Below the pieces are notes generated by a model. The model was not told the DNA's origin, did not search any database, and was given only the letters and a program-made list of their open reading frames with translations. A stretch of DNA of 7,616 nucleotides from Acidobacteriota bacterium (GTDB taxonomy: Bacteria; Acidobacteriota; Terriglobia; Terriglobales; Acidobacteriaceae), in contig JAJXXG010000397.1 of NCBI GenBank assembly GCA_021781255.1, forward strand, positions 1 through 7,616. Direction: 5' to 3'. Positions 1-5,644 of this stretch are shown piece after piece. The position numbers and the translations under genes were made by a program. The stretch's first letter is position 1; the number at the start of each line of letters is the position of its first letter.

Positions 1-1
1 C

Positions 2-652
2 GGTGCCTACATTGGCGTGCCGCTCGTTCACTCCGACGGAAGCCTCTTCGGCACCCTTTGTGCCATCGACCCCAAGCCCCAGTCGCCGGAGCTTGTCCGC
101 GACCAGGAGATCATTGAGCTCTTCGCACGCTTGCTCAGCGCTATTCTCCAGGCCGATCTCCGTGCGACCCAGTACGCACGTGCTTCTGAGCGGCTGCTGG
201 CCGAATCGCTCAACGACGATCTCACCGGCCTCTACAATCGTCGCGGATGGGATCGCCTGCTGGCTGGCGAGGAGGAGCGCTGCCGTCGCCACGGCCACGC
301 CGCAACCGTCTTCGTCATTGACCTCGACAACCTGAAGGAGACGAATGACAAGGAAGGCCATGCCGCCGGGGACAACCTCATCGTGCGGGCCGCTGGTGCT
401 CTCCGCCTGGTTCGCTCGGCAGACGTTGTTGCCCGCCTCGGCGGCGATGAGTTTGGCATTCTCAGCGTCGAGTGTGGCCGCGAGGGCGCCCCGGTTCTTG
501 CTGCACGCCTCAGTCAGGCTCTTGAGAACTCCGGTGTCCAGGCCTCCATGGGCTTCTTCACGCGTCACCCTGCCCTCGGCCTTGAGGAAGCCTGGAAGGC
601 CGCCGATATGGCCATGTATGCCCAGAAGCGAACCCGCAAAGCCGCCCGCTGA
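2..652 (+). CDS. GAF-GGDEF diguanylate cyclase, 5' end cut off by the window
   Basis: Makes cyclic di-GMP from two GTP in the cytoplasm. The reading frame is open from base 2, so the protein begins outside the window and the GTG at 17 is not its true start. Residues here are counted from that GTG. The first ~22 residues (GVPLVHSDG, then FGTLCAIDP) match the end of a GAF sensor domain. A helical linker (about 25-62) follows, then a complete GGDEF domain (about 65-208). Seen: the DDLTGLYNRRG entry motif (67-77), metal-binding D102 and D104 in FVIDLDNLKETND, and the intact signature GGDEF (142-146; bases 440-454). An I-site RSAD (133-136) lies exactly five residues before GGDEF. Catalytic activity with product inhibition is inferred from these residues. 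The GAF ligand is unknown. No EAL domain follows. The next gene on this strand is the STAS gene, 178 bases downstream. Confidence 0.93.
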   Translation, partial: GAYIGVPLVHSDGSLFGTLCAIDPKPQSPELVRDQEIIELFARLLSAILQADLRATQYARASERLLAESLNDDLTGLYNRRGWDRLLAGEEERCRRHGHAATVFVIDLDNLKETNDKEGHAAGDNLIVRAAGALRLVRSADVVARLGGDEFGILSVECGREGAPVLAARLSQALENSGVQASMGFFTRHPALGLEEAWKAADMAMYAQKRTRKAAR

Positions 653-695
653 CAGGCTTTCGTCCAATCGCTGGTTCCCAATTTGTCCAGCCTGT
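652..695. repeat. 7-bp perfect inverted repeat after the GGDEF gene
   Basis: ACAGGCT (652-658) is the exact reverse complement of AGCCTGT (689-695), with about 30 bases between. The left arm overlaps the stop codon of the GGDEF gene. No T-run follows, so this is not a standard intrinsic terminator, and such a short repeat with a long loop may be chance. It is the only structure of note in the 178-base gap, apart from a 5-bp hairpin (AACCA/TGGTT, 706-718) that also lacks a T-run. No convincing promoter was seen in this gap. Confidence 0.2.
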
Positions 696-820
696 GAGAC
701 AATCCAACCACATTGGTTCCTCCCCTGCTAATGCAGTCCGGGACATGTCGGTAGGAATGCCTTCAGTCAGGTACATCAGCCTGAAGATTTCCGCCTTGCG
801 TTCTCCGGCTCTGCTCGAAC

Positions 821-826
821 GAGAGG
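821..826 (+). promoter_or_regulatory. Ribosome binding site of the STAS gene
   Basis: GAGAGG sits four bases before the ATG at 831. The spacing is on the short side, but it is the only purine-rich Shine-Dalgarno-like stretch nearby and it supports this start. Confidence 0.5.
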
Positions 827-830
827 TTGC

Positions 831-1184
831 ATGTCGCCCGACACATTCCATACGCCGCTCACCATCGACGTTGAAAGAAACGGTGACAACGCCATTGTCC
901 GCTGTCACGGCCGACTCGTAGCCGGAGTAGGTGACTGGTTCTATCCAGAAATCCGCAAGCTCATCCCTGAGAGCAAGTGCATCACCCTGGATCTTACTGA
1001 CCTCGATTACATGGACAGCATGGGCATTGGCACTGTGGTCCGGCTTTACGTCACCGCCCGCTCCAACGCCTGCACCTTGCGCCTCGTTAATCTTGGATCA
1101 CATGTCCGCGAACTTCTGGGCATCACGCACTTGCTAGGTATCCTCACGGACATGTGCGAGCAGGGCATTTCGCTCCGCTTCTAA
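831..1184 (+). CDS. STAS-domain protein, anti-sigma factor antagonist type
   Basis: A 117-residue protein consisting of one STAS domain, the same length class as SpoIIAA/RsbV. Known members bind an anti-sigma serine kinase (SpoIIAB/RsbW type) in the cytoplasm and are switched off when a conserved serine is phosphorylated. Seen: an opening strand and loop (IDVERNGDNAIVRCHGRL, 12-29), the strand ITLDLTDLDYMDS (51-63), then DSMGIG (62-67). Canonical members read DSSGLG; aligned to SpoIIAA, the phospho-acceptor Ser58 corresponds to S63 here, which is kept, while the following serine is methionine. The C-terminal half (LRLVNLGSHVRELLGITHLLGIL) fits the usual last strand and helix. The ATG at 831 is preceded by GAGAGG and gives a full-length domain. 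No partner kinase, phosphatase or sigma factor gene is visible in the window. A role as a STAS subunit of another signalling complex is equally possible. Confidence 0.88.
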   Translation: MSPDTFHTPLTIDVERNGDNAIVRCHGRLVAGVGDWFYPEIRKLIPESKCITLDLTDLDYMDSMGIGTVVRLYVTARSNACTLRLVNLGSHVRELLGITHLLGILTDMCEQGISLRF

Positions 1185-1217
1185 GCTTCCGCATTTTTCG
1201 CGATCAGACGCGCCCGT

Positions 1218-2570
1218 TCACCGTGTCAGCCATCCGCGCTTGCGTACTGTCATCAGTGCCCACGGAAAAATCCAGAACATCGCGAAAAATGCGTAATACT
1301 CGAAGACCACCCCGTAGAGGATGTTGAACGAGCGCTCGCTGCGCAGGTAGTAGAGCGAGTAAATGAATGAAATAAGCCCCAGCGAAACCAGCACGCGCGG
1401 CAGCACCAGCGGATCAAAGAACACCGCCGTCGCCAGCAGCACCATGGTCGCACTCATAATCGGGAAACGCAGGTTCGTCACCACCTGGTCAAACAGCGCA
1501 ATCATCCGCGCCACCGGCGGCCGCCGCCACACAATCGTAGCGAACCGCAATTCCTCGCGAATGTAGCTTCGGTCCCAACGCAGAAACATCCGGCACAGTT
1601 TCTTGTACTGCGTCGGTACCACGGTGTGCACCGTCGCATCTCGTTGATACACGCTGTCATAGCCCTGCCGCATCACGTCGTTCGTCAGCGCGCGGTCCTC
1701 GCCCGTGGTCACCTCCACGCCAAGGAACCGCTGATGCAGCCACTCTTCCAGCACTGCCTTCACCGCGCTCGCGCGATACGCCGAAAGCGCCCCCGGACTG
1801 CAATAGACTGTTCCGTACGTCGACTGATAGGCCCGCAGAAAATCAAAGCTTAGCGTGAACCGCACATGCAGCATGCGCGGAATCAGCCCCTCGCGCTGGT
1901 TGTAGACCTGCACCTTGCCAGCCACCACGCCCACGCGCTCGTTCGCAAACGGACCCGCCAGCGCCAGTAGCGCTCCGCGCGAAACCACGCTGTCTGAGTC
2001 CACCGTCACAAAAATCTCGCCCTTACCGGTCCTGAAGCCTTCAGCCAGTGCCGCCCGCTTGCCGCTGTTCCGCGCAAGCCGCACCGTCCGTACGCGCCCC
2101 TCGTGCCGCTGCGCCGCCGCCTGGATGTGCACCCATGTGTCATCCGTGCTTCCGTCGTCCACCACAATGATTTCCAGCTTATTTGGGTCATAGTGAGCCT
2201 CGGCTACCGAGTCGATACTCTTTGCCACCATCGGCCCTTCGTTGTAAGCGGGAATGATCACCGTCATCGGCGGCGCGCTATCTACACTTGCCGGCGGATG
2301 CGGCCTGTACATGAACCAAAGCAGCGTCCGGGCCACCACCAGGACAAATCCCAGTGAAAACCACAGCACGCTCGGCCGGTAAAGCATTGTACTCAGCCCG
2401 TGCGCCTCAGCCACCCGGTAGACCGGCCGGAACACATGGTCATGCACACTGAACAGCACCACCACCGATAGCCCCATCAAAATGCCCAGTTTCAGCGGCA
2501 AATCCCACGCGTCAGGGCCTCCGCCCGCAGGTGCCACGGCCAGCACGGCTTCTTCGTTCCTCACCGCCAT
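1218..2570 (-). CDS. Membrane glycosyltransferase family 2, hyaluronan synthase/NodC-like
   Basis: Probably polymerises a sugar nucleotide into an extracellular or surface polysaccharide at the inner membrane. The 450-residue length and layout resemble class I hyaluronan synthases and NodC (about 420). Predicted membrane segments: 25-43, 67-88, 370-388, 391-409 and 417-440, with the GT-A catalytic domain (about 100-350) on the cytoplasmic side. Seen motifs: PAYNEG (107-112), VDDGSTDD (137-144) for UDP binding, SGKRAAL (169-175), the DxD motif in VDSDS (190-194), the catalytic-base motif GEDRALTND (290-298) and LRWDRSYIRE (330-339), which matches the HAS/NodC RW-x-x-S-x-x-RE block. The first position of the QxxRW motif is methionine (M328) instead of glutamine. 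The ATG at 2570 has GAAAGG five bases upstream. The gene stands alone behind a terminator, so it likely has its own promoter. The polymer made (hyaluronan, chitin oligomer or other) cannot be told from sequence. No PilZ domain is seen. Confidence 0.9.
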   Translation of the reverse strand: MAVRNEEAVLAVAPAGGGPDAWDLPLKLGILMGLSVVVLFSVHDHVFRPVYRVAEAHGLSTMLYRPSVLWFSLGFVLVVARTLLWFMYRPHPPASVDSAPPMTVIIPAYNEGPMVAKSIDSVAEAHYDPNKLEIIVVDDGSTDDTWVHIQAAAQRHEGRVRTVRLARNSGKRAALAEGFRTGKGEIFVTVDSDSVVSRGALLALAGPFANERVGVVAGKVQVYNQREGLIPRMLHVRFTLSFDFLRAYQSTYGTVYCSPGALSAYRASAVKAVLEEWLHQRFLGVEVTTGEDRALTNDVMRQGYDSVYQRDATVHTVVPTQYKKLCRMFLRWDRSYIREELRFATIVWRRPPVARMIALFDQVVTNLRFPIMSATMVLLATAVFFDPLVLPRVLVSLGLISFIYSLYYLRSERSFNILYGVVFEYYAFFAMFWIFPWALMTVRKRGWLTR

Positions 2571-2575
2571 ACATG

Positions 2576-2581
2576 CCTTTC
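2576..2581 (-). promoter_or_regulatory. Ribosome binding site of the glycosyltransferase gene
   Basis: On the minus strand GAAAGG lies five bases upstream of the ATG at 2570. It is a moderate match to the Shine-Dalgarno consensus at a usable distance. About 45 bases further upstream a TATAGG (2616-2621) resembles a -10 box, but no -35 at proper spacing was found, so no promoter is called. Confidence 0.45.
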
Positions 2582-2695
2582 GGCTGCGTCCTTCCCATTT
2601 CCCGTTTGGTCAATGCCTATAAAGACGTTCCCGTCGGCAAAAGGATTGCTGCCATTTTGAACCCATTTGCACAACTTGCCACTCTGTCGAAGCAC

Positions 2696-2722
2696 AAAAA
2701 AAGCAGGGGCCGCAGCCCCCGC
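2696..2722 (-). terminator. Intrinsic terminator after the DUF5916 barrel gene
   Basis: On the minus strand a GC-rich hairpin (2722 down to 2703: GCgGGGGC, loop TGCG, GCCCCtGC, with one mismatch within the stem) is followed directly by seven Ts (2702-2696). It begins 21 bases after the stop codon of the 821-residue gene. This is the textbook form of a Rho-independent terminator. It separates that gene from the glycosyltransferase gene lying downstream on the same strand. Confidence 0.9.
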
Positions 2723-2743
2723 CGGTCCTTGCCATCTTCAGCC

Positions 2744-5209
2744 TCAAAAACGCAGCAGATAGGAGAGCTTCATATAAATCATCTTGCCGTCGTTCATCAG
2801 CCCTTCGCCGGTCGTCGTCGGCAGCACCGGGTCGGCCGGATTGCACATCCCGTTGCCCATCCGCGTGCAAAGCCCCCGGTCAAGGTTGGCAAAATTCCCG
2901 ATATACCCGAAGTAGAGTGCTGTTCCCGGATGCGGCATATAGGTGAACAGCGCATCGGCAAACAGCGTTTTCGAGTTGCCCGCGCTCGTCAGTGACGCAT
3001 CAGGCAGCGTGGAAATGTACTGCCCAATCAGATTCACCGATGCGGCCTTGGTCATCTGCAGATTCCACCGCGACGTCAGCTCGTGATTGTCATAGACCGT
3101 CGCACCGCTTGCCGGGTCGGAAAAATGCGTGAACACATACCGGTTCTGCATGTCCAGATCCGGCAGGGGCTTCACTTCCAGGCTCACTCGCGGGGACACG
3201 ATGTTCACCATTCCCGGAGCATCATTTCCCGGCGGCGAAAAATTGATCACTGTCCCCTGGCTGAACCCTCCGCTCATCGAAAGATACGGCGCCGGCGAAC
3301 TCCACACACTTAGCCCGCCCGCCTGCCCATGGTACTCCCGGTCGCTCGTCAGCGTAGAGAAATCGATGGGCCGCAGCCGGTCCTGGCTCAGGCTCGCCCA
3401 GGCGAAAAACCCACTACGGTTTGCAAAACTCACGCTGTAGGATGGGTGGATATACAGGTCAAGCGGCGTGCCTGAGTGGTCCCAGTCCCGCTCCAGATAA
3501 ATGTGTGGCCCGTGCGAAAGCACCGGTCCGCCATCCGGCCGGAACGTATAGCCGTAGGACGCATTCGGCGCTCGCACATCAGGTCGCCTGAAGAATCCAG
3601 TATCCGTTACATAGCCCGCCGCCGTATCGCTGTAGCCCAGGCTCCATCCGCGGTGCAGGTCGCTGTAGTTCAGCTTCTGGAAATAAGCCTGTCCGCTGCA
3701 ACTCAGCGCCGAGGTCAGACATGTCTGCTCACCCGCAGTCGAGTTGCTCAGGTTCTCCGTCTGGCTGGTCACCGCCTGGCCTGTCAGCGTCAGGCGCTCG
3801 CCCAGCCGCATACGATAATCCACGCCACCCGCGCGGTTGAATGAGCCCGCATACTCGCGGTCTGCATAAATCACGCCCACATCCGACTTTTCGCCCACAT
3901 CGCGGTTCACACGAGCCGCATAGAAATGCGCCCGCGTGCCATAGAGCGTGCTCGACTGCGGCACCGCCACGCCCGGACCACGATCGTCCACGCTCAGCAG
4001 TCCCAGCGCCCACTTGCCCGCCTTGCCCGTCAGCCGCGCGCCAAACTGCGGCAGCCCGATGTTGTTCGTGTAGTAGAGGTTGATCGGCGTCATGAAATAG
4101 CTGCTGTTCTCGATGAAGAACGGCCGCATCTCGTCAAAGAAAGTAGGGAAGCGCTGGTTCGGCGCAGCCGGATTATCAATCCCCACCTGGCTGAAATCCG
4201 GATTCAGCGTCGCATCCAGCACCAGGCTATTGTGCAAAATCACTTTTGCATCCAGCCCCGAAAAACCCTGCAGATGCTTGCTCTGTATGAATGGATTTTC
4301 GGGATCCACGCCGTTGAGTTGCCGCAGATTCCGCCCAAGAGAATACGCCTCAAGCTGCACATTTCGCCCGCGCTGAACATCGGCGAATCCTTCAACTTCC
4401 GCGTCCTGAGTCAGCCGTCCAGCCACGTTGTGTTCAATGCGCGGCCAAAAATCGCTCTCACCCGTTTCGGCAATGTTCCGTTGCAGAATCAGGCCCCACG
4501 TCCGCAGAGTCCCCGGATTTGCCTTCTTGAAGTAAAGGCTCGCAAACGGAATCTTCATCAGAACCACGTAGCCAAAGCTTGTCCGCTTGCCCCACGTGTC
4601 CCACACTGTGTCGAAAGAAAAGTCGTAGCCTGTCTGCTCGCTATAGAGCGCGTCCGCCTGGATGCCCAGCGGATTGCTCTGGAACACAAATGCGCGGCGC
4701 TGGTCGTGAAACGTGTCCAGCCACAGCGCCACCGTGTCGTCGTCACTCAGGGAATCCCGCGCCAGCATGTGCGCCCGCACATCGCCCGCATCCCGCTGTC
4801 GGCAAATAAACGCCGCATAGAGAGACGAGTGCGTATATCCCATATAGACCTCAGTCTTATCCTGCGGCCGTCCTCCATCATCGGGATATCGTTCCACGAA
4901 CGCGTTGATTCGCAGCATCGCGGTGCCCGCGCCATGCGCAGTTCCGCTCAGGAAATCACCCAGCGCCGGAGCCTTGATCAAATGTGGGACCACAATCGGC
5001 TGGTGACGAACCAGCGTCAGTGCATTGTGCTGCGCCAGGTGCGGTGTCAGGTCTCCTGCTGCCGGAGTAGCAACAGCCGCCGCCGCTCCGCCGCCCGTAT
5101 TCTCGCCGGTCCGCTCGTCCGGATGACACGCGAGCGCGTTTGTCGCCGCCAGCGAATACACCAAGGCCGCTGCAACTCCCAGCCAAAGCCTTGCGTGCCC
5201 GCTTCGCAA
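2744..5209 (-). CDS. Outer-membrane protein: CBM9-like domain plus DUF5916 beta-barrel
   Basis: An 821-residue exported protein of unknown exact role. Residues 1-27 form a signal peptide (positive MRSGHARLW start, hydrophobic 10-22) ending in ALA before C28. The residue order A-L-A-C fits signal peptidase I better than a lipobox. Residues ~80-240 resemble the CBM9-like beta-sandwich found in this family (VYMGYTHSSLYAAF; DTVALWLDTFHDQ; AFVFQSNPLGIQAD). From ~285 onward is the DUF5916 region with its hallmark block NPDFSQVGIDN (336-346) and RFPTFFDEMRPFFIE (353-367). Alternating strands continue to the end, YMKLSYLLRF, a typical C-terminal barrel signal with terminal Phe. Four cysteines in loops (C497, C504, C781, C789) may pair. 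The start is TTG at 5209, set by a perfect AGGAGG five bases upstream and by the position of the signal peptide; no ATG lies nearby in frame. Known members often accompany sugar or peptide uptake genes, but none is adjacent. It is transcribed divergently from acs and ends at a strong terminator. Confidence 0.87.
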   Translation of the reverse strand: MRSGHARLWLGVAAALVYSLAATNALACHPDERTGENTGGGAAAAVATPAAGDLTPHLAQHNALTLVRHQPIVVPHLIKAPALGDFLSGTAHGAGTAMLRINAFVERYPDDGGRPQDKTEVYMGYTHSSLYAAFICRQRDAGDVRAHMLARDSLSDDDTVALWLDTFHDQRRAFVFQSNPLGIQADALYSEQTGYDFSFDTVWDTWGKRTSFGYVVLMKIPFASLYFKKANPGTLRTWGLILQRNIAETGESDFWPRIEHNVAGRLTQDAEVEGFADVQRGRNVQLEAYSLGRNLRQLNGVDPENPFIQSKHLQGFSGLDAKVILHNSLVLDATLNPDFSQVGIDNPAAPNQRFPTFFDEMRPFFIENSSYFMTPINLYYTNNIGLPQFGARLTGKAGKWALGLLSVDDRGPGVAVPQSSTLYGTRAHFYAARVNRDVGEKSDVGVIYADREYAGSFNRAGGVDYRMRLGERLTLTGQAVTSQTENLSNSTAGEQTCLTSALSCSGQAYFQKLNYSDLHRGWSLGYSDTAAGYVTDTGFFRRPDVRAPNASYGYTFRPDGGPVLSHGPHIYLERDWDHSGTPLDLYIHPSYSVSFANRSGFFAWASLSQDRLRPIDFSTLTSDREYHGQAGGLSVWSSPAPYLSMSGGFSQGTVINFSPPGNDAPGMVNIVSPRVSLEVKPLPDLDMQNRYVFTHFSDPASGATVYDNHELTSRWNLQMTKAASVNLIGQYISTLPDASLTSAGNSKTLFADALFTYMPHPGTALYFGYIGNFANLDRGLCTRMGNGMCNPADPVLPTTTGEGLMNDGKMIYMKLSYLLRF

Positions 5210-5214
5210 CGCAC

Positions 5215-5220
5215 CCTCCT
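5215..5220 (-). promoter_or_regulatory. Perfect Shine-Dalgarno deciding a TTG start
   Basis: On the minus strand AGGAGG is followed by five bases (GTGCG) and then TTG at 5209. The TTG opens directly into the signal peptide. A GTG inside the spacer is out of frame. This site fixes the start of the DUF5916 gene as TTG. Confidence 0.85.
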
Positions 5221-5365
5221 GCTCTTTCGGTTAGAAAAACATACTTGCGTGTCCGTCTTTGCGGATCATCGGCAAATTTCAAAAATTCTCAATCTTTTTG
5301 TAACTGCATTCCGCGCGCCTGGCCCCGTTGCACACGGTTTGTCTACCCTGTCTACTTAGTTAGAT

Positions 5366-5411
5366 GCAATCGTTTGTCGATGGAATCGCAACCATCAACG
5401 GTAACGATAAC
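5366..5411. promoter_or_regulatory. Cluster of CG-centred imperfect palindromes, possible operators
   Basis: Three imperfect palindromes, each with a central CG, lie close together. CAATCGTTTG (5367-5376) has arms CAA/TTG. GATGG and CCATC arms flank AATCGCAA (5379-5396). GTAACGATAAC (5401-5411) has the core TAaCGaTA. Central CG with symmetrical arms is typical of LacI-family operators, and the third resembles the GntR (LacI family) type of site. The arms differ between the three, so they may not bind one protein, and chance is possible. No regulator gene lies in the window. Confidence 0.3.
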
Positions 5412-5629
5412 TTTTTTTCATCATACATCCGCTCGCGTATCTTGTGCCCCCGCTTCTGCCCCGCACGCGTCCAAAGATGAGCAACAAAAGTAACCGCGCT
5501 CTCCTGTGGCGCGCCTCCACTTGCCCCGCCACCCTCGCCACCGTTAAAGTGTCCACGACGCGTATTCTCGGCGCACGCGCGCATCAGCCGCTTCGGCAAT
5601 CCTGCCGCATGCGCCCACTTTCCTGTCCC

Positions 5630-5637
5630 AGAGAGGG
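5630..5637 (+). promoter_or_regulatory. Ribosome binding site of acs
   Basis: AGAGAGGG lies seven bases before the ATG at 5645, a good match to the Shine-Dalgarno consensus at usual spacing. It supports this ATG as the start of acetyl-CoA synthetase. Confidence 0.7.
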
Positions 5638-5644
5638 TTTTTGC

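Larger units (their letters stand above)
5210..5644. other. Divergent intergenic region between the DUF5916 barrel gene and acs
   Basis: This 435-base stretch must hold the promoters of both flanking genes. Its left part (about 5225-5430) has AT-rich patches, including TTTCAAAAATTCTCAATC around 5280 and a T-run at 5412-5418, in contrast to the GC-rich coding DNA. The right part (about 5430-5630) is GC-rich. Both strands were scanned for sigma-70 style -35/-10 pairs, and none matched well enough to call. No tRNA, riboswitch fold or intrinsic terminator was recognised. The only open frames are short and lack proper ribosome binding sites, so no gene is called here. Confidence 0.7.

Noticed and set aside
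693..712. TGTGA...CCACA as a CRP-like site
   Set aside because: The spacing between half-sites is too long and the right half does not match TCACA.
706..718. Hairpin AACCA-CAT-TGGTT between the GGDEF and STAS genes
   Set aside because: The short stem is followed by a C-rich stretch rather than Ts, so it does not qualify as a terminator; chance occurrence is likely.
1199..1212. CGCG-atcaga-CGCG as a terminator between the convergent genes
   Set aside because: Only a 4-bp stem and no T-run on the proper side for either strand.
3926..5359. A 477-codon open frame on the plus strand opposite the barrel gene
   Set aside because: It lies wholly antisense to a well-supported exported barrel protein. 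Its translation is rich in Arg, His, Pro and Ser without domain motifs, as expected for a shadow of GC-rich coding DNA.
5331..5359. TTGCAC-17 bases-TCTACT as a plus-strand promoter
   Set aside because: Only about half of the consensus bases match in each box, and it would leave a leader of nearly 300 bases before acs.
5360..5599. A 79-codon open frame on the minus strand in the divergent intergenic region
   Set aside because: It would start at TTG with the purine stretch directly against the start codon, and the product has low-complexity Gly-rich sequence with no recognisable domain. It overlaps the likely control region.
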